A stretch of 64,000 bases of DNA from Mycobacterium lentiflavum (GCF_022374895.2 NZ_CP092423.2:3534001-3598000), one strand, 5' to 3'; positions 8,265 to 17,909 are shown, numbered from the stretch's first letter. Notes: a model not told the origin generated them from the sequence alone. Numbers and translations are program-made.

Positions 8265-9380
8265 CTAGCGCGTTTTCAGCTCGACGAACGGCGGGCGTAC
8301 CACTTCGCACTCCGCCGCGCGGCCGCGCACGTCGACGGTGACCCGCTGGCCGTCTTCGACCCCGGCGTCGGTGTCGATCAACGCCAGCGCGATGCCGGTC
8401 TGCAGCGTCGGCGAAAACGTCCCGGATGTGGTGAGCCCCACCGGGTTCTCCCCGACCTGCACCGTCAGCCCGGGCCGCAATACACCGCGGCCCAGCATTT
8501 TCAGACCCCGCAGCAGCCGTCGCGGCCCCGCCGACTTCTCGGCCAGCAGCGCATCGCGACCGAAGAACTCGTCCTTTTTCCAGCCGATCGCCCAGCCGCA
8601 GCGCGCCTGCAGCGGCGAGATGTCGAGCGACAACTCGTGGCCGTGCAACGGATAACCCATCTCGGTTCGCAGGGTGTCGCGGGCGCCCAGACCGGCCGGT
8701 TCGCCGCCCGCGTTCGACACCGCCGTCACCAGAGCGTCGAACACCACACCGGCGGTGTCCCAGGGCGGCAGCAGTTCGTAGCCGTGTTCGCCGGTATACC
8801 CGGTGCGGCAGACCCGCACCGGCACTCCCGCGAAGGAGGCGTCGGCGTAGGCCATGTAGTCCATCTCCGTCGGCAGCCCCAACTCGGCGAGCACGTCGGA
8901 CGAGCGCGGGCCCTGCACCGCCAGCACTGCGTAGCCGCGATGCTCGTTGGTGATGGTCAGGCCGTCGGGCGCAGCTCCGGTCAGCGAGGCCTGCAGCGCC
9001 TCGACCACCGCGGCCGTATTGGCGGCATTGGGCACCAGAAAAATCTCGTCGTCGTCGACGTAGTACGCGATCAGGTCGTCGATAACGCCGCCAGATTCGG
9101 TGCAGCACAACGTGTATTGCGCCTTACCCGGTTCGATGCGACCGAGGTCGTTGGTCAGCCTTGAGTTGACGAACTGCGCGGCACCCGGACCGCGAACCAA
9201 CGCCTTGCCGAGATGGCTGACGTCGAACAGGCCCACGGCATTTCGCGTCGCGTGGTGCTCGCTGACGGTGCCCGCGTACGACACCGGCATCAGCCAGCCG
9301 CCGAATTCGGCGAAACTGGCGCCCAACTCACGATGACGATCTTCCAGCGGTCCCTTGAGTGGCTCCGTCGCATCGCTCAC
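8265..9380 (-). CDS. gcvT: Aminomethyltransferase, glycine cleavage T-protein
   Basis: A 371-residue GcvT. It releases ammonia and passes the methylene group from lipoyl-bound glycine (H-protein) to tetrahydrofolate. Family blocks include FDVSHLGKALVRGPGA, the TGYTGEHGYE folate-binding segment, LGARDTLRTEMGYPLHGHE and the C-terminal TSGTFSPTL. GTG 9380 has AGGGTGGA five bases upstream. It diverges from the adenylyl cyclase gene across 44 bp. Equivalent to Rv2211c; the other gcv genes are not nearby. Confidence 0.94.
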   Translation of the reverse strand: MSDATEPLKGPLEDRHRELGASFAEFGGWLMPVSYAGTVSEHHATRNAVGLFDVSHLGKALVRGPGAAQFVNSRLTNDLGRIEPGKAQYTLCCTESGGVIDDLIAYYVDDDEIFLVPNAANTAAVVEALQASLTGAAPDGLTITNEHRGYAVLAVQGPRSSDVLAELGLPTEMDYMAYADASFAGVPVRVCRTGYTGEHGYELLPPWDTAGVVFDALVTAVSNAGGEPAGLGARDTLRTEMGYPLHGHELSLDISPLQARCGWAIGWKKDEFFGRDALLAEKSAGPRRLLRGLKMLGRGVLRPGLTVQVGENPVGLTTSGTFSPTLQTGIALALIDTDAGVEDGQRVTVDVRGRAAECEVVRPPFVELKTR

Positions 9381-9424
9381 GACGATCCACCCTAATCGTG
9401 TCTGCACCTGGCAGACTTCTCTAG

Positions 9425-10528
9425 GTGTCCGATTCCCTGGATTTCGAGGCGCTAGAGGCCGCTGGGGTAGCGAACGCGCGCGAGCGGGCCGACCTGATCA
9501 AATATCTGGACGACCTTGGCTTCACGGTCGACGAGATGGCGGAAGCCGAACTCCGCGGCCGGTTGTTCGGCTTGGCCGGTGACGTTTTGTCGTGGTCGGG
9601 GCGACCGATTTACACGTTGCAGACCGCGGCCGAGGAACTCGGAATAACAGCCGAAGACGTCGCACGCGCCTGGGCTTTACTCGGTCTGACCGTCGCCGGT
9701 CCGGATATTCCGGTGCTCAGCCAGGCGGACGTCGACGCCCTGGCGACCTGGCTGGCGATCAGGGCCGTAGTCGGGCGGGAAGGTGCCTTCGGTCTGTTGC
9801 GGGTGCTGGGCGCCGCGATGGCCCGGTTGGCGGAAGCCGAGTCGACGATGATTCGCGCCGGGACGCCGGATATTCAGATGACCCACACCCGTGACGAGCT
9901 CGCCACGGCGCAGGCCTACCGCTCCGTCGCCGAGTTCGTCCCCCGGCTCGGCGCCCTGATCGACATCGTGCACCGCCACCATCTGACCAGCGCTCGAACG
10001 CATTTCGAAGGCGTTCTGCGCGACACGTCGGGCTCGGTGGTCTGTGGTGTCGGTTTTGCGGATCTGTCCGGCTTCACCGCGCTGACTCAGGCGCTGACGC
10101 CGGAGCAGCTGTCGCATTTGCTCAACGAGTTCGCCGGCACCGTCTCGGATGTGGTGCACTCCGACGGCGGCCGGGTGGTGAAGTTCATCGGCGACGAGGT
10201 GATGTGGGTGAGTTCGGCGCCCGAGCAGTTGCTGCGGGCGGCGGTCCATCTGGTGGAGCACCCCAAAGCCCGCGACGAAGGATTGCAGGTCCGCGCCGGC
10301 CTCGCGTACGGCACCGTCGTTGCCATCAACGGCGACTACTTCGGCAACCCGGTCAACCTGGCCGCCCGACTTGTGGCGGCAGCGGCCCCAGAACAGATCC
10401 TGGCCACCTCCGAGTTGCGCGACGAACTACCCGATGTGCCCGCGGTCGCGTGTGGCCCGTTGGCGCTCAAGGGATTCGACGACCCGGTGCCGGCTTTCGA
10501 CCTGAGTGCGGGGACGCTGCCGAGCTAA
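9425..10528 (+). CDS. Class III adenylyl cyclase with N-terminal regulatory domain
   Basis: A 367-residue protein corresponding to Rv2212. Residues 1-190 form an N-terminal regulatory region (Rv2212 is reported to respond to pH and fatty acids). The C-terminal cyclase homology domain has FADLSGFTALTQ with the first metal Asp, KFIGDEVMW with the second, and NPVNLAARLV with transition-state Asn/Arg. No transmembrane segment is seen, so it should be soluble. The predicted product is cAMP. GTG start; the gene diverges from gcvT and precedes pepB by 31 bp. Confidence 0.88.
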   Translation: MSDSLDFEALEAAGVANARERADLIKYLDDLGFTVDEMAEAELRGRLFGLAGDVLSWSGRPIYTLQTAAEELGITAEDVARAWALLGLTVAGPDIPVLSQADVDALATWLAIRAVVGREGAFGLLRVLGAAMARLAEAESTMIRAGTPDIQMTHTRDELATAQAYRSVAEFVPRLGALIDIVHRHHLTSARTHFEGVLRDTSGSVVCGVGFADLSGFTALTQALTPEQLSHLLNEFAGTVSDVVHSDGGRVVKFIGDEVMWVSSAPEQLLRAAVHLVEHPKARDEGLQVRAGLAYGTVVAINGDYFGNPVNLAARLVAAAAPEQILATSELRDELPDVPAVACGPLALKGFDDPVPAFDLSAGTLPS

Positions 10529-10559
10529 GGCCCACCCCCGGTGACTAGGGTGTTTACGC

Positions 10560-12113
10560 GTGAGTACCGAACCGGGATACCAGGCTCCTTCTGTCACTGT
10601 CGCCACGTCGCTGTCCAAACGCGGTGCGGGTTCGTCGGTATTGGTCTTGCCGGTCGTCTCGACCGGTGACGAAGACCGGCCGGGCGCGACCGTCGCGGCC
10701 GCCGAACCCTTCCTGTCCGAGGAAGCCGTCGCCGAGATTCTTTCCGGCCTGCAGGCACTGGAAGCCACCGGCGCCAGCGAGCAGGTGCACCGGCTGGTGG
10801 TGTCGTCGCTTCCGGTAGCCAGCGTGCTCACCGTCGGCCTCGGGAAGCCGCAATCCGAATGGCCCGCCGAGACCGTCCGGCGCGCCGCCGGAGTGGCCGC
10901 GCGCTCGCTGGGCAAGGCCGAGTCGGTGATCACCACGCTGGCCGAGCTGCCCGGCGAGGGCGTCGCCGCCGCCGCGGTCGAGGGACTGATCCTGGGCAGC
11001 TACCGGTTCACCACCTTCCGCAGCGACAAGACCGCGCCCAAAGACAAAGGCCTGAGCAAGATCACGATGCTTGCGACCGCCAAGGACGCCAAGAAGCAGG
11101 TCGCGCACGGTGCGGCCGTCGCGACCGCCGTCGCCACCGCGCGCGACTTCGTCAACACCCCGCCGAGTCACCTGTTCCCCGCCGAATTCGCCAAACGCGC
11201 AAGGGCGTTGGGCGAGTCGGTCGGCCTCGAAGTAGAGGTGCTCGACGACAAGGAGCTGAAGAAGGGTGGCTACGGCGGCATTGTCGGGGTCGGCCAGGGC
11301 TCGTCGCGTCCCCCGCGGCTGGTGCGGCTGATCCACCGCGGCTCGAAGCTGGCCAAAGCGAAGAAGGGCAAGGCCGCAAAGCGAGTGGCGCTGGTCGGCA
11401 AGGGCGTCACGTTCGACACCGGCGGCATCTCGATCAAGCCCGCCGCCTCAATGCATCACATGACCTCGGACATGGGCGGGGCCGCCGCGGTGATCGCGAC
11501 GGTCACGCTGGCCGCACAGCTCGAACTGCCGATCGACGTGATCGCGACCGTGCCGATGGCCGAGAACATGCCGTCGGCGACCGCGCAGCGGCCCGGCGAC
11601 GTGCTCACCCAGTACGGCGGGATCACCGTCGAGGTGCAAAACACCGACGCCGAGGGCCGGCTCATCCTGGCCGACGCCATCGTTCGGGCGTGTGAGGACA
11701 ACCCGGACTATCTGATCGAGACGTCCACGCTGACGGGTGCGCAGACGGTGGCGCTGGGCGCCCGCATCCCCGGGGTGATGGGCAGCGACGAATTCCGCGA
11801 CCGGGTCGCCGCGATCTCGCAGCGGGTGGGCGAGAACGGCTGGCCGATGCCGCTGCCCGACGAGCTCAAGGACGACCTGAAGTCGCAGGTCGCCGACTTG
11901 TCCAACGTCAGCGGGCAGCGCTTCGCCGGCATGCTGGTGGCCGGGGTGTTCCTGCGCGAGTTCGTCGCCGACGGGGTGAGTTGGGCGCACATCGATGTGG
12001 CGGGGCCGGCCTTCAACACCGGCAGCCCGTGGGGCTACTCCCCGAAGGGTTCCACCGGCGTGCCGACCCGCACGATGTTCGCGGTGCTCGAGGACATCGC
12101 TGAACACGGCTAG
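10560..12113 (+). CDS. pepB: Leucyl aminopeptidase (M17 family)
   Basis: A 517-residue M17 cytosol aminopeptidase. The N-terminal macrodomain-like half (1-180) is followed by the catalytic half with GKGVTFDTGGISIKP near residue 280 (metal Lys/Asp) and the signature NTDAEGRL near residue 360 (metal Asp/Glu and catalytic Arg). These hexameric, dizinc or manganese enzymes remove N-terminal residues from peptides. The start is GTG 10560. Equivalent to Rv2213 (pepB/pepA). Probably transcribed alone or with the upstream cyclase gene. Confidence 0.95.
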   Translation: MSTEPGYQAPSVTVATSLSKRGAGSSVLVLPVVSTGDEDRPGATVAAAEPFLSEEAVAEILSGLQALEATGASEQVHRLVVSSLPVASVLTVGLGKPQSEWPAETVRRAAGVAARSLGKAESVITTLAELPGEGVAAAAVEGLILGSYRFTTFRSDKTAPKDKGLSKITMLATAKDAKKQVAHGAAVATAVATARDFVNTPPSHLFPAEFAKRARALGESVGLEVEVLDDKELKKGGYGGIVGVGQGSSRPPRLVRLIHRGSKLAKAKKGKAAKRVALVGKGVTFDTGGISIKPAASMHHMTSDMGGAAAVIATVTLAAQLELPIDVIATVPMAENMPSATAQRPGDVLTQYGGITVEVQNTDAEGRLILADAIVRACEDNPDYLIETSTLTGAQTVALGARIPGVMGSDEFRDRVAAISQRVGENGWPMPLPDELKDDLKSQVADLSNVSGQRFAGMLVAGVFLREFVADGVSWAHIDVAGPAFNTGSPWGYSPKGSTGVPTRTMFAVLEDIAEHG

Positions 12114-12172
12114 TAAGCGGCTGGTAAACGGGCTCCGATGACGACCGCGTCTGCCGTATCCGCGGCCACGCG

Positions 12173-12637
12173 CTACTTGACCTGGCTCGGCTCAAGGCGT
12201 TCGGCCAGCGCCGCCAGCCGCAACAGGCACTCCCGGTTGCGCGGGTAGACGGCGGCCAACGCCAGCCGATCGGGGACGATCCTCATCGGGCCCGCTGCGG
12301 GCACCTCGATCATGTCGATCCGGCATCCATCGCCAATTTCGGTGAGCCGCAGCGTAATCCGGGCAGCACCGAGGGCGCCCAGGTGAGCACGGAGCACGAG
12401 TTCCTCGCCCGGCGTGCAGCTTTCGACGACGGTCTTGTCATTGATCACCAATGGCCACACACCCACCGAGTGCCGGATCGCCGAGCCAGGCTGTGGCCAG
12501 TCCGCATCGACGGCACGGGTGCGGCTGTTGCCCACCACCCATTGGGTGTAGGTCCATCCGTTGGCCATCGCGTCCCAGACCTGCTGGCGGGAAGCCCGCA
12601 CCTCCCGGCTGGTGGCCATCTGTTCCTTTGACGTCAT
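12173..12637 (-). CDS. SRPBCC-fold (polyketide cyclase/START-like) protein
   Basis: A 154-residue protein with the SRPBCC pattern: an N-terminal strand and helix (VRASRQQVWDAMANG), VVGNSRTRAV, then alternating strands and a long C-terminal helix. Such proteins bind hydrophobic ligands in an open cavity. ATG 12637 has AAGGA seven bases upstream. I recall no counterpart between pepB and ephD in M. tuberculosis, so this looks accessory. Ligand and role are unknown. Confidence 0.75.
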   Translation of the reverse strand: MTSKEQMATSREVRASRQQVWDAMANGWTYTQWVVGNSRTRAVDADWPQPGSAIRHSVGVWPLVINDKTVVESCTPGEELVLRAHLGALGAARITLRLTEIGDGCRIDMIEVPAAGPMRIVPDRLALAAVYPRNRECLLRLAALAERLEPSQVK

Positions 12638-12765
12638 GAGCAGTCCTTCACATCGGGGTCTCGGCTCGGATACCCCGGGAAGTACGGCCCAAGCAGATCA
12701 CCGTTTAGCCACCCCTTGCGGTGGATAACCTCCCCACCGATCAGTACTCGAACGGGAGGCGAATC

Positions 12766-13104
12766 ATGACGGTGCGTCGGTTGATTCTTGCTGTGGCCGC
12801 CGTGCTGCTGCTGGCAGGCGTGATCGGGCTTTTGGTGCCGGTGTCGGTATCCGACGGCAACGGCGGGTCCTTGGGGTGCGGGAACGCGGTCGTCGCGGAT
12901 CTCACCGCGGCGCGCAACGCCAACGACAAGAGCGTGGCGAACATCCCGATCGTCAACCAGGTGGTGCCGCATACCGACTATGTGGCGCGCTGCGAGTCGG
13001 AGCTGGGCAGCCGACGCACCTGGACGATCCCGTTGACGGTGATCGGGCTCGTCGCGATTGCGGGTACGTTGCTCGTGCGTCGCGAGGGAGCGCCGGCGGT
13101 CTGA
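12766..13104 (+). CDS. Small two-helix membrane protein
   Basis: A 112-residue protein with an N-terminal transmembrane helix (about 5-27), a roughly 55-residue extracytoplasmic loop with two Cys (LGCGNAVVA and YVARCESELG, possibly a disulfide) and a second helix near residues 88-106. The start is ATG after GGGAGGCGAATC. Similar two-helix small proteins are common in mycobacteria without assigned function. It diverges from the SRPBCC gene and its stop codon lies at the first unit of a 13-bp tandem repeat. Confidence 0.75.
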   Translation: MTVRRLILAVAAVLLLAGVIGLLVPVSVSDGNGGSLGCGNAVVADLTAARNANDKSVANIPIVNQVVPHTDYVARCESELGSRRTWTIPLTVIGLVAIAGTLLVRREGAPAV

Positions 13105-13160
13105 GCCGGCAGCCTCAGCCGGCAGCCTCAGCCGGCAGCCTCAGCCGGCAGCCTCAGCCG
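13103..13160. repeat. 13-bp tandem repeat (about 4.5 copies)
   Basis: The unit CAGCCGGCAGCCT occurs four times in a row (13103-13154, first base of copy one differs) followed by a partial CAGCCG. It begins inside the TGA of the small membrane gene and lies in the convergent gap before ephD. Being outside a reading frame, its copy number may vary between strains, as in mycobacterial minisatellites. Confidence 0.85.
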
Positions 13161-13204
13161 AGCCATTTCACGCCCGAGCCTGAACCAACTTCAGGCCGCG
13201 CGGG

Positions 13205-14971
13205 TCAGATCACCCGGAAGCGCGCGGTGCTGCGCAGCGCTTGTGGCAGCAGTCGCGAAATCGCGTACAGCGCATAGGCTTCCGGTGCCACGGGGCGAAT
13301 CGGCTTGTTTTTGCGGACCGACGACAGGATCGCGTCGGCGACCTTCTCGGGCCCGTAGCGGCGCAGCGCGAACATCTTGCCCAGCTGACCCCGCCGGCCT
13401 TCGACGTGCTCGTCGTGCTTGCCGGCGGCCGCGTCGAATCGGGTGGTGTTGATGATGTTGGTGTCGATCAGACCCGGGCAGATCGTGGTCAGCCCCACGT
13501 TGGCGGCGTCGAGTTCGGCGCGCAGGCAGTCGGAGAACATGTACGTCGCGGCTTTGGACGTGCAGTAGGCGTTCAGCGACTGCAGCGGCGCGTAGGCGGC
13601 CATCGACGACACGTTGACGATGTGCCCGCCGGTGCCGCGCTCGACCAGGCGCCGCCCGAATGCCCGGCTGCCGTTCACCACGCCGCCAAGGTTGACATCG
13701 AGCACCCGGTCGAACTGTTCGGCGGGTGTGTCCAGGAACTGGCCGGCCTGCCCGATACCCGCGTTGTTGACCACGACATCGGGCACACCGTGTGCGGCGC
13801 AGACCCGCTCGGCGAACGACTCGACCGCATCGGTGTCGGACACGTCGAGCACGTAGGCGTGCGCGACCCCGCCGCGTGCGGCGATCGCGGCCGCGGTCTC
13901 CTTGACGGCGGCTTCGTCGATGTCGCTGACGATCAGCTCCGCTCCGTCGCCGGCGAAGGCGTACGCGGTCGCGCGCCCGATACCGCTGCCGGCGCCGGTG
14001 ACCGAGACCAGCGTGTCGCCGAAGGGCCGCCGGGGACGGCCCACCTGCGCACGCAGCAGCGCACGGCTGGGCGCCTTACCGTCGGTCAGGTCGGCGAACT
14101 CGTGCACGGCGGCCGCCATCACTTGCGGGTGGGACATCGGCGAAAAATGCCCGGCCCTGATGTCGCGCCGCCACAGCCGCGGCACCCACCGCCCGGTCTC
14201 GTCGTAGCCGTACGGCCGGACGTATTGATCGCGGGTGTTGACGATCAGCTGCACCGGCACGTCGACGACACCGATGGGTTGGCCGCGCACGGAGAAGGAC
14301 CGAAAGTAGTTGGCGGGATAGGTTTTAACCGAGGTGGCCGCATCCGCGGCCATGTTCGGCGAGTGGTGGATCTGCTCAGCGGGAATGTTATCGACCACCA
14401 TGCGTCGCAGCGCGCGCACCGAGAAGGCGGCCCGAATCAACAGCGGCGCCAGCACCGGGATCGAGAAGAAGAGCATGTAGGTCAGCCGCAGTGCCTGACT
14501 GATCGAGCGGGCGAACCGACGCGGGCGCCACGGTTGGCGCAGGCCGCTGAAGATGTATTGCACCAGCTGCTCGTGGCTTTGGCCCGACACCGAGGTGAAC
14601 GAGGCCACCCGGTCACCGGCGCCCGGGCGTTTCAGGTACTCCCAGATACCCACCGAACCCCAGTCGTGGGCCAGGACGTGGACCGGCGCCCCGGAGCTCA
14701 GTTGGCTGGTCACCGCCGCGAAGTCGTCGGCAAAGTGCGCCATCGTGTACGACGAGACTTTCTTGGGCGACCCCGACCGCCCGACGCCGCGGTTGTCGTA
14801 GCGGATCACCCGGAACCGCTGCGCCAGCAGTGGTACGACGCCGTCCCAGAGCACGTGCGAATCGGGCCACCCGTGCACCAGTACGACGGTTGGACCGTCG
14901 GGGTTGCCTTCCTCGTAGACGGCAATGCGGACACCGTCCGCGCTGTCGACGAACTGCTGTAGTGCCGGCAT
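13205..14971 (-). CDS. ephD: EphD: alpha/beta-hydrolase fused to short-chain dehydrogenase
   Basis: A 588-residue two-domain protein. Residues 1-300 are an epoxide-hydrolase-like alpha/beta-hydrolase with HGWPDSHVLWDG (33-44) and the nucleophile Asp103 in AHDWGSVG. Residues from about 310 form a short-chain dehydrogenase with the cofactor motif TGAGSGIGRA, NNAGIG and the catalytic pair in YCTSKAA. This fusion defines mycobacterial EphD (Rv2214c), reported to act on mycolic-acid epoxides. It diverges from dlaT across a 196-bp gap that must hold both promoters. No signal peptide is seen. Confidence 0.92.
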   Translation of the reverse strand: MPALQQFVDSADGVRIAVYEEGNPDGPTVVLVHGWPDSHVLWDGVVPLLAQRFRVIRYDNRGVGRSGSPKKVSSYTMAHFADDFAAVTSQLSSGAPVHVLAHDWGSVGIWEYLKRPGAGDRVASFTSVSGQSHEQLVQYIFSGLRQPWRPRRFARSISQALRLTYMLFFSIPVLAPLLIRAAFSVRALRRMVVDNIPAEQIHHSPNMAADAATSVKTYPANYFRSFSVRGQPIGVVDVPVQLIVNTRDQYVRPYGYDETGRWVPRLWRRDIRAGHFSPMSHPQVMAAAVHEFADLTDGKAPSRALLRAQVGRPRRPFGDTLVSVTGAGSGIGRATAYAFAGDGAELIVSDIDEAAVKETAAAIAARGGVAHAYVLDVSDTDAVESFAERVCAAHGVPDVVVNNAGIGQAGQFLDTPAEQFDRVLDVNLGGVVNGSRAFGRRLVERGTGGHIVNVSSMAAYAPLQSLNAYCTSKAATYMFSDCLRAELDAANVGLTTICPGLIDTNIINTTRFDAAAGKHDEHVEGRRGQLGKMFALRRYGPEKVADAILSSVRKNKPIRPVAPEAYALYAISRLLPQALRSTARFRVI

Positions 14972-15167
14972 CGAACCCCTCCCCGCGATCTAGCGATGAC
15001 CGCCCCCCTGACAACTCGGCACACTGTAGCGAGCGGGTCAGCCCTGGTTGTGTGCCGACGCAGAGGCAATGACAGGATAGTTTCGACGTCAACTTGCAGT
15101 ACACCGCGGTGTGGTAAGTCAGATGTTGACCTGCGCAGACCCACGAGCGATCGAGGAGTCAAAAGAC

Positions 15168-16979
15168 ATGGCCTTCTCCGTCCAAATGCCGGCACTCGGT
15201 GAGAGCGTCACCGAGGGGACGGTCACCCGCTGGCTTAAGCAAGAAGGCGACACGGTCGAGCTCGACGAACCGCTTGTCGAGGTGTCGACCGACAAGGTCG
15301 ATACCGAAATCCCCTCGCCCGCCGCGGGTGTGCTGACCAAGATCGTCGCCCAGGAGGACGACACCGTCGAGGTCGGCGGCGAGCTCGCCGTCATCGGCGA
15401 CGCCTCGGAGAACGGCGCCTCCGCCGCGCCCGCCGCGGCGCCAAGCCAACCGGCAGCCGAATCCGCGCCTGAACCAGAGCCCGAGCCCCAGCCGGAGGCC
15501 CAGCCGGAGGCCGAGGCCCAGCCAGAACCCGAGGCCCAGCCAGAACCCGAGCGTCAGCCCGAACCCGCCGCGCAGGCCGCGAGTTCGGGCAACGGCAGTG
15601 CCACCCCGGTCCTGATGCCCGAGCTCGGCGAGTCGGTCACCGAGGGGACCGTGACGCGCTGGCTCAAGAAGGTCGGCGATTCGGTCCAGGTCGACGAGGC
15701 ACTGGTCGAGGTCTCCACCGACAAGGTGGACACCGAGATTCCGTCGCCGGTGGCCGGAGTCCTGGTCAGCATCACCGCCGACGAGGATGCCACCGTGCCG
15801 GTCGGCGGCGAGCTGGCCCGGATCGGCAGCGGTTCCGCGGCGGCCGCCACGCCGCCGCCCGCGCCCAAGCCGGAGCCCAAGCCCGAGCCAAAACCCGAAC
15901 CGGCACCGGCGCCTAAGGCCGAGACCCCGCCGGCCCCGAAGCCCGCCCCGGAGCCCGAGCCCAAGCCCGAGCCGACCCCGGCTGCCAAGACCGCACCGTC
16001 GGAGCTGGCCGAGCCCCAGGGTGACGGGAGCCCGTACGTGACCCCGCTGGTGCGCAAACTGGCCAACGAAAACGACATCGACCTTGCCGCGGTGAAGGGC
16101 ACCGGCGTCGGTGGCCGCATCCGCAAGCAGGACGTGCTGGCCGCCGCGCAGCGCAAGCAAGAGGCGGCGAAGACCCCCGCTCCGGCCGCTCAGGCTCCCA
16201 CCGCACCGGCCGACAAGGCTCCTGCGGCGCCGGCTCCGGCAGCGGCGTTGGCACACTTGCGCGGCACCACGCAGAAGGCCAACCGGATCCGGCAGATCAC
16301 CGCCAAGAAGACCCGCGAATCCCTGCAGGCCACCGCGCAGCTCACCCAGACCCACGAGGTCGACATGACCAAGATCGTGGGGCTGCGCGCGAAGGCCAAG
16401 ACGTCGTTCGCCGAGCGTGAGGGCGTGAATCTGACCTACCTGCCGTTCATCGCCAAGGCGGTGATCGACGCGCTGAAGATTCACCCCAACATCAACGCCA
16501 GCTACAACGAGGACTCCAAGGAGATCACCTACTACGACGCCGAGCACCTCGGTTTCGCCGTCGACACCGAGCAGGGCCTGCTCTCCCCCGTGGTCCACAA
16601 CGCCGGCGACCTGTCACTGGCCGGGCTGGCCCGCGCGATCGCCGACATCGCCGAGCGGGCCCGGACGGGCAACCTGAAACCGGACGAGCTATCCGGCGGC
16701 ACCTTCACCATCACCAATATCGGCAGCCAGGGCGCGCTGTTCGACACCCCGATCCTGGTTCCGCCGCAGGCCGCCATGCTGGGCACCGGGGCGATCGTCA
16801 AGCGCCCGCGGGTGGTGGTCGACGAGAGCGGTAACGAATCGATCGGCGTGCGCTCGATCTGCTACCTGCCGCTGACCTACGACCACCGGCTGATCGACGG
16901 GGCCGATGCCGGACGATTCCTCACCACGATCAAGCACCGGCTTGAAGAGGGAGCGTTCGAGGCCGACCTGGGGCTTTAG
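15168..16979 (+). CDS. dlaT: Dihydrolipoamide acyltransferase (E2 of pyruvate dehydrogenase, peroxidase complex)
   Basis: A 603-residue E2 protein. There are two near-identical lipoyl domains with lipoylated Lys at about residues 43 and 186 (STDKVDTEIPSP in both), each followed by a Pro/Glu/Ala-rich swinging linker. A peripheral-subunit-binding domain (TPLVRKLANENDIDL) and the acyltransferase domain with the C-terminal catalytic motif DHRLIDG (His about 573) complete it. In M. tuberculosis DlaT (Rv2215, 553 residues) serves pyruvate dehydrogenase and, with AhpD/AhpC, antioxidant defence. The extra length here lies in the linkers. ATG 15168 follows GAGGAGTCAAAAGAC. Its partner E1, aceE, closes the window; lipB/lipA, which make its lipoate, follow 2.5 kb on. 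Confidence 0.95.
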   Translation: MAFSVQMPALGESVTEGTVTRWLKQEGDTVELDEPLVEVSTDKVDTEIPSPAAGVLTKIVAQEDDTVEVGGELAVIGDASENGASAAPAAAPSQPAAESAPEPEPEPQPEAQPEAEAQPEPEAQPEPERQPEPAAQAASSGNGSATPVLMPELGESVTEGTVTRWLKKVGDSVQVDEALVEVSTDKVDTEIPSPVAGVLVSITADEDATVPVGGELARIGSGSAAAATPPPAPKPEPKPEPKPEPAPAPKAETPPAPKPAPEPEPKPEPTPAAKTAPSELAEPQGDGSPYVTPLVRKLANENDIDLAAVKGTGVGGRIRKQDVLAAAQRKQEAAKTPAPAAQAPTAPADKAPAAPAPAAALAHLRGTTQKANRIRQITAKKTRESLQATAQLTQTHEVDMTKIVGLRAKAKTSFAEREGVNLTYLPFIAKAVIDALKIHPNINASYNEDSKEITYYDAEHLGFAVDTEQGLLSPVVHNAGDLSLAGLARAIADIAERARTGNLKPDELSGGTFTITNIGSQGALFDTPILVPPQAAMLGTGAIVKRPRVVVDESGNESIGVRSICYLPLTYDHRLIDGADAGRFLTTIKHRLEEGAFEADLGL

Positions 16980-16994
16980 AGAGGCTTGAGCACG

Positions 16995-17906
16995 TTGGCC
17001 AAGCCCGTCGTCGCGATTGCGGGTTCCTCCGGTCTGATTGGCTCAGCCTTGGCTGCGGCCCTGCGCGCCGCCGACCATCGGGTGCTGCGCATCGTGCGCC
17101 GGACACCGGCGAATCCCTATGAGCTGCACTGGAATCCGGAGAGCGGTGAGTTCGATCCCGACGCGCTGAGCGAGGTCGACGCCGTCGTCAACCTGTGTGG
17201 TGTCAACGTCGGCAAGCGCCGGTGGTCGGGCGCGTTCAAGCAGAGCCTGCGCGACAGCCGCATCACGCCCACCGAGGTGTTGGCCACCGCGGTCGCCGAC
17301 GCCGGCGTCGAAACCCTGATCAACGCCAGTGCCGTGGGCTACTACGGCAACACCAAAGACCGCGTGGTCGACGAAAACGACCGCGCCGGAGCGGGTTTCC
17401 TCGCCCGGCTCTGCGAAGATTGGGAGGCCGCGACGCTGCCGGCCCAATACGGCGGTGCCCGTGTGGTGCTGGCCCGCACCGGTCTGGTGATGGCCGCGGC
17501 GGGCGGAGCGTTGCGCCGGATGCGCCCACTGTTCTCGGTGGGCCTGGGCGCTCGGCTGGGGAACGGCCGTCAGTACATGTCGTGGATCAGCCTGGAAGAC
17601 GAAGTGCGGGCGCTGCTTTTCGCCATCGGGCATCCGTCGCTGTCCGGCCCGGTGAACATGACCGGGCCCGCGCCCGTCACCAACGCCGAGTTCACCACGG
17701 CATTCGGCAGCGCGGTCAACCGTCCGACCCCGATGATGCTGCCGGCCTTCGCGGTGCGCGCCGCGCTCGGGGAATTCGCCGACGAGGGCCTGCTGACCGG
17801 GCAGCGAGCCATCCCGTCGGCACTGGAGCGCGCCGGATTTCAGTTCCACCACAACACAATTGGCGAGGCGCTGGCCTACGCCACCGCCCGACGCGACCAG
17901 GACTAG
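16995..17906 (+). CDS. TIGR01777-type NAD-dependent epimerase/SulA-like protein
   Basis: A 303-residue Rossmann-fold protein of the TIGR01777 (YfcH/Rv2216) group. VVAIAGSSGLIGSALAAAL is the dinucleotide loop, NASAVGYYG replaces the classic catalytic YxxxK region, and the DUF1731-like C-terminus (LTGQRAIPSALERAGFQF) is present. I chose TTG 16995, which sits about ten bases after AGAGAGG; TTG 16986 is too close to it. It follows dlaT by 15 bp and is probably co-transcribed. The substrate is unknown. Confidence 0.85.
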   Translation: MAKPVVAIAGSSGLIGSALAAALRAADHRVLRIVRRTPANPYELHWNPESGEFDPDALSEVDAVVNLCGVNVGKRRWSGAFKQSLRDSRITPTEVLATAVADAGVETLINASAVGYYGNTKDRVVDENDRAGAGFLARLCEDWEAATLPAQYGGARVVLARTGLVMAAAGGALRRMRPLFSVGLGARLGNGRQYMSWISLEDEVRALLFAIGHPSLSGPVNMTGPAPVTNAEFTTAFGSAVNRPTPMMLPAFAVRAALGEFADEGLLTGQRAIPSALERAGFQFHHNTIGEALAYATARRDQD

Positions 17907-17909
17907 CGC

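Noticed and set aside
9381..9424. Glycine riboswitch upstream of gcvT
   Set aside because: The divergent gap is 44 bp and the GTG has its own ribosome site close by; there is no room for an aptamer.
13241..14962. 573-codon open frame on the plus strand opposite ephD
   Set aside because: ephD on the minus strand shows two full domains with all motifs; the plus-strand translation has none.
15159..16598. 479-codon open frame on the minus strand opposite dlaT
   Set aside because: It is the antisense of a clearly identified E2 gene; the apparent protein is Gly/Leu/Arg low complexity from the Pro/Glu linkers, a usual high-GC artefact.
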